DNA of 64,000 nt from Candidatus Laterigemmans baculatus (GTDB lineage: Bacteria; Planctomycetota; Planctomycetia; Pirellulales; Pirellulaceae), in the NCBI RefSeq assembly GCF_010367455.1, contig NZ_WRPR01000028.1, positions 1 to 64,000 of the forward strand, read 5' to 3'. Every line of letters begins with the position of its first letter. Position 1 is the stretch's first letter. This document shows, piece by piece, positions 36,001 to 48,000 of the stretch. Both the position numbers and the translations under genes were made by a program. The notes under the pieces are model-generated. The model did no database searches. It saw nothing but the letters and a program-made list of their open reading frames with translations, and was not told the origin of the DNA.

Positions 36001-39000
36001 GTCGGCCGGCGGGAGGTATTCCAGACCGATGATCCGAGTCGGGTCGTCTTGGTCATAGACCGCCGTGATCGTTCCTCCAGCGGCCGTCGTGATCGGGAAC
36101 ACCGCGTTGCCAAGCGAATCGACTTCGGAGATCCGCAGCGTTTGGCTGCCCCCCTCGGTCGCGTCGGCTTCATTGTCGGGACCGACGACGAACTGGTCGA
36201 GCAAGCCGGCGGTATCGGTCGGCAGGGCCCGAGTCACCGGAATGAACAGTGGCTGACCCGCTTGATCGGGATCGGCGCTGTCGTTGTCTTCGAGCAGGAA
36301 GTACGTCGCCGGTTCACTCGGATCGACATCGGGAGCCAGTGCCGGAGCGTCGTTGACCGGACGGATCGAAAGCGTGATCTGGATCGCGTCGGCGACCGGA
36401 TCATCGCCGATCGACGCGTCGGCCGGACCATCGTCGCTGGCCACAATCGTCAGCACGGCGTAGCCCACCGCGTTGTCGGCGGCGGTGAAAGTGATCGTGC
36501 CCGAATTGTCGATCGATGGGGCCACGGCGAACAAGCCCGCGACGTTGGCGGCGACGTCAGTGATCTCCAGCGAAACGTCCTGCGTCAACTCATCGAAGGC
36601 GTTGAGCGGGCCCGAGCGGATGTAGTCGGCCCAAGCGACCGTGACAGCCCCCGCATCTTCGAGGACTTCGATCGTCGCCGGTCCAGCGACCTCGGGCGGA
36701 TCGTTGACCGGGTTGACGCGGATAAACGCGGTGCGGACCGTCGACTGTTCTGGTTCGGTCGTCTCGGTGAGGAAACCACCGGAACCGTCGTCCGGCCCCA
36801 GACCTTCGGGGAAGACCGTCAGTCCATCGTCGGTGACGGTAAACGTGAAGGAGTCGAGCGTGTCGCCCGCGGGGCTCGGCGGGTTCTGGCGGTTGTAGTT
36901 GTCGGTCGGCTCGAAGGTCAGGTCGACGAGCGCCCCGGCGGAGAAGCGAGCGGTGACGAGCGACCCCTCGGCGGTCGAGGCGGTGAGCGTCTCGTCGGCC
37001 TGTCCGGCTGCGGCGAGCGTCGTGCCGGCAACCGTAATCGCGCTGATCCGCAGCGTCTGAGCTTGCTCGTTCCAGGGAGCATCGGGCGTGAGCGGGAAGC
37101 CGGCAAAATCGCCCGGCTCGGCTCCGGCCAACAGATCCGCGGCGGTGATCGTCAGGATCGGCGAGCCGGTGCCGTTGTCTTCGAGCGCCGCAAAGTTCTT
37201 GTCCTCGGCCGCTGGAACATCGTTGACCGGATTGACCGTGATCGTGACGGTGCCGACATCGGCCGAGCGGACCGGCAGGACGCCCAGTCCGGGGACTCCC
37301 GGCACGAGCTCCCGCGTGGCCAAAATCCGATAGGTGAAGACGTCGGTGCCGTAGAAGTTGTCGCTCGGCGTGTAGCTGAAGCTGCCATCCTCATTGAGGG
37401 TGACGGTGCCAAACAGCGGCGAGTCGTCGATCACCGCGCGGACGTCGTCGAGGCCGGCGTAGGTATCCGCGCCAGCGCCGAGCAGCACGCCCGAGCCGGC
37501 GTCGACCGTCAGCCCGTTATCTTCATCGATGTCGTAGGCGTCATCCTCGAGCGTCGGCGGCGTCAGCGAGACGACGCGGACCTGGAAATCTTCGACTTCA
37601 CCACCGATCGAGACCCCGCCGGGCAGCTGGTTGCCGGTCGGAGAGAGCCGGAAGCGAGCCCAGGTGAGACCTTCTTTCGCGTTAGCCGGAACGGGCAGCT
37701 GCAGGCGGTTGTCGCCGTCGAGCACCAGCGCGTTGGTGAGGACCTGTTCGCCAATGTCGTCCCAGTCACCGTCCTGGTTGTAGTCGACCCAAGCGTCGAG
37801 CAGACCGCTGCCAGTGACGAACACCGAAGCTTCGGCGAATCCGTCGAGCGGGTTGAGGAAGCTCAGGAATTCGCCGTCTTGAGTGACCAGCAGCCCTTCG
37901 ACCGCCGGCTGTCCGTCGGCTTGGAACGCTCCGACTCCGACCCCGTCTTCATCGTCCACATCGAAGTGCACGGTTTGCCCATCGACCGGGTCGACGACGG
38001 CGTCGGCGATCGGCCAAGTCTGGTCGTTGATCGCGGCGGCCAGCGAGGCGGCGAGCGACTCGCGAGTGACCGTCAGCGGATCGAAGGTCACGCCGACATT
38101 GCCCGCACCGACACCTGCATCGGTCGTCAGTTCGAACGTCACCGAACGCGAGCCGACAGTGATCGTGATCGTGTCCCCTTCGGTGGCTTCGAAGGTATCG
38201 CTCAGCGGATCGAAGCCGACACCGCCGAAGACCAGCGAGCCCTGCGAGGGATTCGCCCCGGCGACGTATTCGACGAGCGTGGCCGCGCCACTGGCGACGA
38301 TCTCCACCGACGGCAGCGGAGTCTGATCGTCGCTGCTGCCCGGGGCTCCGTTGCCTTCGACATCGACCAGCGAGCCGAGCCGCGGCAGGGCCAGGTCGCC
38401 GAGCACATGCTGGGCGCCGTTCTGGCTGAGCAGCGAATCGAACGGAGCGTCACCGAAGTCGAGTTCGACGCCCGGCATCAGAATCGTGAAGCGGGTTTCG
38501 CCGCTGGCCCGGTTCGGCTGCAGGAGGTTGCCCGCCAAGTCGCGGATCGGCTGCGTCTGCACCACGCTCCAGTCGCCGCCGGAGGGCAGTCCGGTGACGC
38601 TGGTCGTGTTCTCCAGCCACACGCTGCCGCCACCCGGAGTAAACGCATTGCTGAGCAGCGCGGGGCTGAGCTCGCTCCGAGCCCGGCTGATCGCGGCGAC
38701 CAGCTGGCCGGCGACGACGTCCTGGTTGAGCAGCGCCGAGGGAATCATTGGCACGGCGATGGCCCCTTCGGAAACGCCCGGGGTGCCTTCGACCAGCGGC
38801 GTCGAGCCTTCGAATTCGAGCGTGTCTCCGGCGCGGCCGCCGATGTAGACGCGGCCCCCTTCGATCGCTCGGGCCGCTTCCAGCCCTTGCTCCAGATCGC
38901 GGAGTGCTTCGGCCAGTTTGCTCGCGAGGACTTCGGGCGTATCGCTCGCGGAGAAGTCGACCAAGATGCTGCTGTTGGCCAGCGGCGTCCGCGTGGTTCC

Positions 39001-42000
39001 TTCCTCGACCCACTCGATCCGGCGGATCCGGTTCTGCGAGGTGTAGATCAGACGGTCGCCGTCGATCACTCCGGCCGCAGGTACCGTGAGCACGAAACCG
39101 GTGTCGAATTCGAGCGTCGCGGTTTGGCTCGCCACATCGGTGATCACGACTTGGTCGCCATCGCTGATCCGATCCCCAGTCGGGACGGTCAGCACTTGGC
39201 GGTCGCGGTTGTTGAGGGTGATTTCGTAAGCCGCGTTGGGCTTCCAGACGTTCGACTTCGGCGTCAGGCGGATCGCGTTCGTCGAGCTGTTGAAGCCAAA
39301 CTCGTAGTCGGCACCCGCGACCAGCCGGCGTCCGTTCTCGGTCACGATCACCGCGTCGGCCGTGATCGTCTCCGGGTTGGGCCCGTTGCCGACCGGGTCG
39401 ACCAGCTTGATCTCAAAGTAGCTCTGCGGACCTTCGACCAAGCGGACGAAGCTGTTGCCCGCGTCGGCGTCGCTACCATCGGGCGCGTTGTCGAGCGGCT
39501 GGACCAGCTCGGCGACCGGTCCGACCAGGTCCGAGCGGTCGATCGCTCCGCGGTCGATGAACACGTTCGACCCGGTGCCTCCGCCGACCGCCGTGTCGTT
39601 CGAGCGGAGTTGGCCGGTCATGTCGCGTTCGGGCGCCAGGATCGGTGACTGGCGAATACCGAGCGCTTCGCGGAGGCTGGCCAAGTTCAGCCGATCGGCG
39701 GTGAACTCGATCGAGCTGTCGATCAGCGGCGAGCCTGCTGCGGGGATGAAGTTACGGCCTGCCGCATCGACGAACAGCGAGCTGCTGCTGCTGACGGTGA
39801 TCGCGTTGCTGCCGAGTCCCACGTTGGAGTTCGTGGAGTTGCCGGCGTAGAGCGTGCCGCTCAGCTCGACCGTGCTGCCGCTGGTCACTTGCACGCCGGT
39901 CGTCTGATCGATGATGGCGTTGTTGACCAGCGTCGGATTGGCGTTGGTCTCGACGCGAATCCCAAAGTCGTTGCTGCGTCCGCTGCCGACGATCGTGTTG
40001 TTGATCACCCGAGCGAACGGAATCGGGCCGCTCCCCTGGCTGGCAATCACCGGATCGCCCGAGATCTCGATCCCGCCGGTGACGTTGCCGACCAGCACGT
40101 TGTTGACGACCACGACGCTCGGAGCGAGCCGGTCAGCGTTGGGCGTCGGGAAGTTGATCGGGCTGCCCGGGCGAGGCAGTTGCGTGCTCGCCCCCGGGCC
40201 GACGATGTCGCCGCTGCTGCGATTGCGGCGGCCGGCGTCGAGATGGATTCCGACGATCGAGCTGTCGGAGATCACGTTGTTGGCCAGGATCACCTGACCT
40301 TGCTCGCGAACCCGATTGCGGTCGCCGGTCTCGGTTCCGGCGGTCGTCCCCCAGTGGATCGACTGGAGGAAGAACAGTCCGAAACTGGTCTCACCGCGAC
40401 GTCCGACGGCGATGTCTCCATGCAGCACGAGACGACTGGAGGTTTGAGCATCGCTCGCCTCGCCGCTCGGCGAAGCGGCAATCACGTCGATCCGGTTGCG
40501 GACCGCCGGACTGTTGATTGCTTCGCGGATCGCTGCGGCCACTTCCGCTCGGCTCATCGAACCTCGGAAGCCGATGGAAATCGAACCCGAGCTGACACCC
40601 TTCTTCGGGAGCCAGTTGGCGATATCAAGGTCTTCAAATTCGAAGCGGACGATGTCCACCCCATCGCTGAGGGTGAACGAGTCGCCGTCGCGAATCACGC
40701 TGCCGTCACGAGTGACCTCGAGCCCGAACGCTTCGCCGATCACGTCGTTCGTGTCGAACGAGCGGTACGGCACGTTGCGAGGATTGTCGGGAGGACCGGC
40801 GGCGTATTCAGCCGAGCTGCGGATCTCAACCTGGTAGCGTCCGGTGGTGACTTCCAGCAGCGGGTCGCTGCCGGGAACGATTGGTTGGAATTGGGGGTTG
40901 GCCGTCCGGCTGGCTGCTCCCGGATTGAATCCAGTGACCATTTCGCCCCGCTCGGCGAAGCCAATGATGATGTCGTCGAGGAAGACACCCTGCCCCGAAT
41001 TGTTCTGGGCACGCGTTCCGGCGACCCGCAGCCGGTCGAGGTCATTGCCGCTGTAATTCTGTTCGTTCGAGGCCAGGTAGACACCCGACCGGCTGCCGGG
41101 CAACGCGTTGCCGCCGTCCTGCGATCCGATCGAGGGGAGCGGGCCTGCATAGTCGATGCTGCCGCCGAAGATCCGCACCGAATCGCCGTAGACCGGATAG
41201 ATATCGACGTTGCTTTCCTGCCCCGGTTCGTTCAGCTCCGCAGCGAGTGCGACGCGGATCGCATCGCGAACCTCGGCCGCCGTCATGCCGATATCAACTG
41301 TGACCGGTGCGGCGCCGAACACCGTGCCGGGGGTGTCGAGAATCACGCCCGAGACCGCCAACGTGCCGGTCACGTTCCAGTCACTTGTAGCGGCGGGAAA
41401 GTTGAGCCAGGAGGGTTGGTCGGTGGAGCGAACGATCGGGCCGACGCCGAGGGCTTCCAGGGCTGTCTGCACACGATCGGCGACCTGCTCGGCCGTAAGG
41501 CTCGCACTGATCTGAACCTCTCCGGGGCCAGCCGGACCGTTGACAAACGTCACAGTCTGACCATCGACTCGGATCGAATCGCCCACTGAGAGTGCGGCAC
41601 CGCTGGGAAGATCCAGCACCAGCCCATGATCGAACTCAAATGCCTGCTGCGTACCGTTCCCGCCGGTGACCTGGAAGAACTGGCTGTTGACCAATTGGTA
41701 GCCGGGCAAACCTCGGAGTTCGACCACGTCGCGATCGGGCTCGCCAGCGGAGCTGAACTCGACGCGGAGCCGCACGTCGGAACTCCCCGCAAACGGAGCC
41801 AATGGGATCCGCGCCTGCCGCCATTCGCTCGTGTTGAACAGCTTCTGGACGAATTGGTACTTGCCGTTGGCGTCGACAAAATTGCTTTCGAATTCGTCGA
41901 ATTCGTCGGCCTGATTGTGGTCGGAACCGCGGCTGAAGTCCGAGTCAAAACCGGCCAGGTTGTTGGTCGCCACCAGCTGCCAATCGCCGTTGTCGGCGGC

Positions 42001-45000
42001 CGCATAGACGCGGAGCGAATCCCGCATCTGCTGCGAACCGGAATTGATCAGCGCGCTGGAAGTCTCGGCGTTGAGGAAGTAGTTGAAGTACAGCATCGGC
42101 TGGTCTTCGAGCGAGTACTCCGAGAGATCGATCGCGTCGCTCTCGATCGTTCCCTTCGCTCCACCAGCAAAGTTGTAGGAGTCGTCCGAACGCGGGCCTG
42201 GGTCTTCCCCCGCGGTCCAGGTGCGGGCCCGCACGTCGCCGCCTTGGCGGTCGGTGAATCCGAAGTGCAGGCTGTTGCCTCCTTCGGTGGTGATGTGGCG
42301 GGTCCGCGTGGGCGTCGGGACGATACCGTGCCCGGCATCTCCCCGCCGCTCGTCGGTCACACCCCAGAGGTTGACGTCGAGGTTCGAGAAATCGAGGTCG
42401 GTCGGGCTGGTGACGCCCGTCGCGATCTGCGTCTTACCACCCGCGAAAATGGGCTGCAACTCGCCGTACTCGGAGCCTTGCGTGCCGAGGGCATACAGAT
42501 TGCCCTCGTCGTCCGTCGCGAACAGCATATTCGCGTACTTCCCGCCCTCGATCGATTTGGGGCCAACCGTCAGGCCCGTGAAATTGATCGGGGCCCCGTC
42601 CTCATCGAGAACGGTCGTGATCTTGTTACCCGCGACGCTCGAGAGCAGGTGGTTCGTTCCATTGGGATTGATGTTCGTATCGGGAACGCTCGTCAGCTCG
42701 AACAGTTCGCCGTCGTCGGTGACCGCGTACATCGTCGTGCCGATGAACGCCATCCCGGTTACATCCCCGGTGATGTCGCCATTCGGAGTTTGCAGATAGC
42801 CGACTTCGACGCCGTTGGTTCCAGCTCCCAAAGCACGCAGGTTCCCGGAGCGTGGGGTGTTGTTCGAATTCGCATTGATCACCGCTCCGGTATCGGGATT
42901 GAAGCGATACAGAATGTTCTTGGCAGGGGCCGCAGCGGCTTGAATGCCGGTAACGTTGCCGTTGGAGAAATCGATCACGGGACGTCGGAACGTCGCAGTA
43001 TTATTGCCTCGGCTAGCAACGCCATAGAATCGGTTCTGCGACTGATCTCCAGTGTTGATCCGAAAACCGAGCCCGTTGACGATCATCCCGTCGCCGTTGC
43101 GGGTCGTGCCGGTCCCGATCGGCTTGTCGACAACGTCCGTGCCCCCGGTATTGGTATAGGCCTCAAACGTCTCCAGCCCGTGGCTGCCGATCGTGCTGAA
43201 GCTGCCGTAGGTGACGCCGTCGTCGAGCAGCAAGAAGCCTTGCGCGTTCGCGTCGGTCACATCATCCGGCGGCGCGACGAAGCCGACCAGGCGGCCGCGG
43301 GGATCCATCGCGATCGAACCGACGCGAGTGAAGTCGTTGCCGATCACCGCCTCGCGATAGCCGAGCTGTGGGTTGTTCATGCTCAGCCGCGACCGCGTGT
43401 CGAGGTCTCCCTGGCCGGTGATGAACAGCGTCACGTCGCCGAGGGCGAACGGCACCGAGTTCTGCTGGCCCCGGAAGGCGACCTGCTTGGCCGCTTCCGC
43501 GGTCGTCAGCGGACCGGTGGTGCCATCGAAGTTGCGGTCCTCAGCGATCCGCACGACCGAATCGTTCGGCTGCAGGCGGATGCCAGGATTGCTCGGATTG
43601 GCCGAGTGGTATTGGCCGTAGATCTGGCTGTCGAGGACCGAGTTGTTGGTGATCACCAGTTCGTAATCGCCAGCCAACAGATCGACCGTGCCGATGAACG
43701 CATCGCGTGAGCCGGCCGAGCCGCGAGACAAGTCACCGACGTCGGTTCCGCTCCGCGGCGTCGCCCGGTCGCTGCCGATGCTCGAATCGGTGCCGATCAT
43801 CACCAGTTCCCGGTTGCTACCGTTGAGCCGGTAGAGCCAGGCAGTGGTATCGGGACGCGAGAAGCCGTCGGCGTAATCGACGTCGATCGTGACGGTCGAA
43901 TACAAGCCGGTCGAGGCATTACCAATGTTCTGCGTCGAGTCTCGATTGATCGAGAACTGCAGGACGTTGTACTGGCTCTGGCTGTTGATCTGCCCGGCTA
44001 CCGAGATCGCGCTGCGGTCGCTGTTGAAGATGTTGCCGAGGTTGATCGCGGTCGTCGGCGAGGAGGGAATCACCGAGGCTTCGCCAGTTAGCAGCGAATG
44101 GGCGGGCATCCCGCGGGTGGCGATCCCGGTCTCCGCGTAGTGGATGCTGGCGAACTGGACCGTCGAGCCTGCGAACTCATCCGCTTCGCGAAGTCGCAAT
44201 TGCAGCTGGTACACACCGGTCGTGCCGTCGGCGCCGGTGACTCGGACAAAATACTCATCTTCTTGCCCGGTGACTCCCGGCAGCACCACGCGCATCGCCG
44301 CATCGAGCGGGTTGAGCGAATGGAAGTCGCGATAGGTGCCATTGGAATTCAGCGGAGCGAAGGGGCTCAGCCGCATCGGCATCGCGTGGCCAGTGGGAAG
44401 CTCGGCGGAGTTGACGAAGTCGAGCGCTCCGGCGGCGTCTTCGGCGTGCGAGTTGTCGCTGCGAGCCAGCACGTCACCGTTGGAGTTGATCAACTCCAGC
44501 ACCGAATCGAGTCCCGATCCGGTGCGGTCCAGATCGATCCAGACCAGCGTCCCGGCGGTCCCGCGGAACGAGTAGACGTCGGTGTCGCCCGGATCGGCAA
44601 TCGTACCGTGCACGGTGGCGCCGAGTCGCAAGTTCTCGTCCCCGGAATTTTCACGCGGGGCCAGCGCGGCGACAAACTGTGAGGTTCCGGGGATCGAGTT
44701 CGAATCCCCGGCTCCACCGATTCGGCCTTCCAGCTCGCTGACCGTGGCTACGTTCCGGTCGTGGCTGAACTCGTTGAGCTCAATTCCTTGCCAGCCGCCG
44801 GGGGCGCCGACCGAGGGGCCGTTGCCGTTGGTGTCGGTATAGGGCTGGCCGAGCGGGCCGAACCCGGCACCGACCGAGTCGTCCGAAAGGCTGGTCATCA
44901 CCACCGGGAATCCAGGGGCTCCGAGCACGTGGATCCGTCCGCCGATGCGGTCTTCAATATCGACCGGTCGCCCGTCGGCGGTCAGTGCGGCGCCCGGGCC

Positions 45001-48000
45001 GAACTTGGCCACCAGACTCTCGTCCGGACGGCTCTGCAGCCGCAGCCCGCCGTAGGTGTGGAAGTCGGGGACCAATATCGCGCCCCGTAGGACGTGCACG
45101 ATGTCGGTGTCGTCCCAAACCGTCTCGGTCGTCAGCGTCCCGCCGCGGACTCGCAGCCCACCGATCGCTGCGGTGCCGATCGCGTTGCCGCGGACCAGCG
45201 GCCCGAGGTTGCCCGGCGGATGATCGATCGGATCGGAGAAGCCCGTCTGGCGTCCGAAGTCGTCCAGCGGCGTCGCCGTCAACGAATTGGCGTCGATGCT
45301 GATCATCGCCGTGTTGGCCGCATTGTTGTGGCGGAACACGTTCTCGACGATCACCGGCTGAGCGCCCGACACATGGATCACGGCAGCCTCGTTGGGGCCG
45401 AGTCCCTGCCGCGTTCCCTGGCCGGCGATGACTCCGGAAGCGTTGAATTCAAAGAGGCTGTGGGCGACGCGGCCCCGAGCCTGCCGCAGTTCGAGCGCGT
45501 TGAATCCGACGTTCGTCCCGGCCACTCCCGCATCACCACCGGCGTAGGCGACCACCGCATAGTCGAGGCTGACGGTGCTGAACGGCGAAGCGTAGATCCC
45601 CGCCCAGTCGCCCGCCTGTCCCGAGCTCGAGCTGTTCGAGTTGTTCGTGTTGAAGGTCCCGCCGGCACCGTAGCGATCGTCCGACCGCGAGGTCATCACG
45701 ACCGGACGCCCCTCGACCCCTTCGGCGATCAGATCGGCGCCGAAGCCCGTCTGGATGCGAACGCCGCTGCTCTTGAGGATGATTCCCGGATCGATCGTTA
45801 AACGTGCGTCGAGTCGAGGGCGGGCAACGGTTCCGCTGAGCGGCTGCAGATCCGGGTTGGCCACGAAGCCACGATCGACCAGCGTCTGCTGACTGCGGTT
45901 CAGATCGGCAATGAATTCGAAAGCGGAACCGTTCCGCGAGCGATAGATTCTGCGAGCCACAAAGTCACCCGTCGCGACCGGCAGACCACTCAAGGTAATC
46001 TGCCCAGCCGCAGCGAGCGTGACGGAGGTTGTTGCGGCCGAGGCAGCGGTCTCGTTTCCGCTCGCGTCAACGAAGCTGACCCGATACCGGTACTGTCCGG
46101 GGGCGAGCGCGCCCGAACCGAATTGCGGCGTGACTGAGACGAGGTCCAATCCGGGCAGACTGGCGTCGCGAATTGCCCCACCGGGATTGCCGCGGATCAG
46201 CAGGTTCTCGCCGAGGACGTGGACGATTTCGGTGTTGGCAAACCGTCCCGGAACTTCCAGCTGACGGAGCGTGCCAAAGGCGTCGGTGTCGATGCGAACG
46301 AACAACCCGTTGATCGAGTTGTCGGTCAGCGTATTGCCGTAGATCTGCGGACCGACCCGGGTGTAGTCGGGAACGAACTGCTCGAACCGCTGGTACCGCG
46401 GCTCGGTAAAGGTGGTCTCTTCGAAGCTGGCCGGATCGGCCGAGATCGCTGCCGAGTTCGAATCGGTGATCGTGTTGTGCAGCAGGGTCGGCCGTGCGGC
46501 CGTGACATCGATCGGAGCGATGGTCTGAAACTGGTTGTTGATCCGCACCTGCCCGCCGCCGTACCGCAGATGGGCACCAGCGACGTAGTTCAGGAAGATC
46601 CCCTGCCGCTCCAGGTCGCGACGCCCCTGCCCGCGGTCGATGTCGTTGCGGAACTGGATTCCGCCCCAGTCACCCAGATCGGGCGTGTTGTCGAGGCTGT
46701 TGGTGTTGATCCCGATCGAGGCATCGTTGTAGCTGGTGAACTGGACCGGCGAATGGGGAGTCCCCAGCACCTGGAAGGCGCCGAGGCTGGCGTCGATTCC
46801 GCCGGCGCCGCTGCCGACCGCGATCCGGCTTTGCCGCATCTTGAGGATCACCCCCGCGTCGACCATCACGGTCACGCCCGCCGGGACGACCAGGTTCGAG
46901 CCGTCGGCCAGAGCCTGGTTGAGGCTGTTCTGGCCGATCTCGTAGGCCCGGTTGTCGGCGAGTGTGTCAAAATCGCCATCGAGTCCGGCGCTCGGGAGCA
47001 GGCGGATGATTTCGCCTGAGGAGATCCCGTTGATCGCTTGCGGAATCGTGCGGAAGGGGCTGGCGAGCGAGCCGTCGCCGCCGTCGGCCGCGCTCGGATC
47101 GACGAATCGCGTCAGCGCCGGATCATTGGCCTTGAACCAGAAATTGAACGCGCCACCCGCTTCACCGTCGCCATCGCCATCGATCGCGGTCCCGCGAGTG
47201 TCGACGATCGTCGAAGCGTTCGCCGAGCGGAACTCGACGCGAAGTTCGTACGAGCCTTGGCTGGTTCCGCCGGAGCCGGTGTTGGATTTATTGGGATCGA
47301 AGTCTTCGTTGCCCTGAGCCGTCACTGCGACGAAGTACTGGCCCTCCTCGAGATCGACGCTCATCCGCGAATCGTTGCCGAAGGCGTCGTCGTTCGTCGC
47401 GATTTTTTCCAGACCCTCGGCGGTCTGCCGGAAGAGCGTCAGATGCGTGTCGAGGTTGCTGCTGCTGGGAAGCCGCTCAGCCAGCGTCTCAATCGTCACC
47501 TCGCCGCGCTCACCGGCCGGGACGACGAAGCTGTACATGTCGACGTCGCGGCTGTCGGGCCGATACAGGTACTGGCCGTGAACGACGTCGTTGTCGCCCG
47601 GGAAAACCCACTCGGGGTTGGGACCCAGCAGCGGCTGGCTCCCCATCACCGTCCCTTCGGGCAAATCGTAGGAGTGACCGATGCCCAGCAGGTGGCCGAT
47701 CTCGTGCATGGCCACATGGAAGAAGGATCCTCCATGGGAATCGTCCCAGGCTTCCGCTCCGTCCATGATGGCCAGAACGCCTGGATTCTGTGCGATCCCG
47801 GCGATGCCCCCCGGGCCGCTTTGGGTCTGGCCGAGCGGGAACATGTCGCCGACGACGACAACGTGGTTGGCACTATCGCCATCGACTTCGATGAAATCGA
47901 TGCCGAGCAGCTCGCCGTAGTAGTCAAAGATTTCCCGCACCCGCTGCTGCTGGTCGGGATTGATGTCGCTGTAGAGGGGCTGGCCAGCCGAGTTGTTGCC

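Noticed and set aside
32722-39648. Continuous 2308-residue plus-strand frame opposite the first giant gene
   Set aside because: It is rich in Arg, Asp, Val and Gly with no domain pattern, and mirrors the giant gene codon by codon. Strong third-position GC bias keeps the antisense frame open. The minus-strand frame has clear domains.
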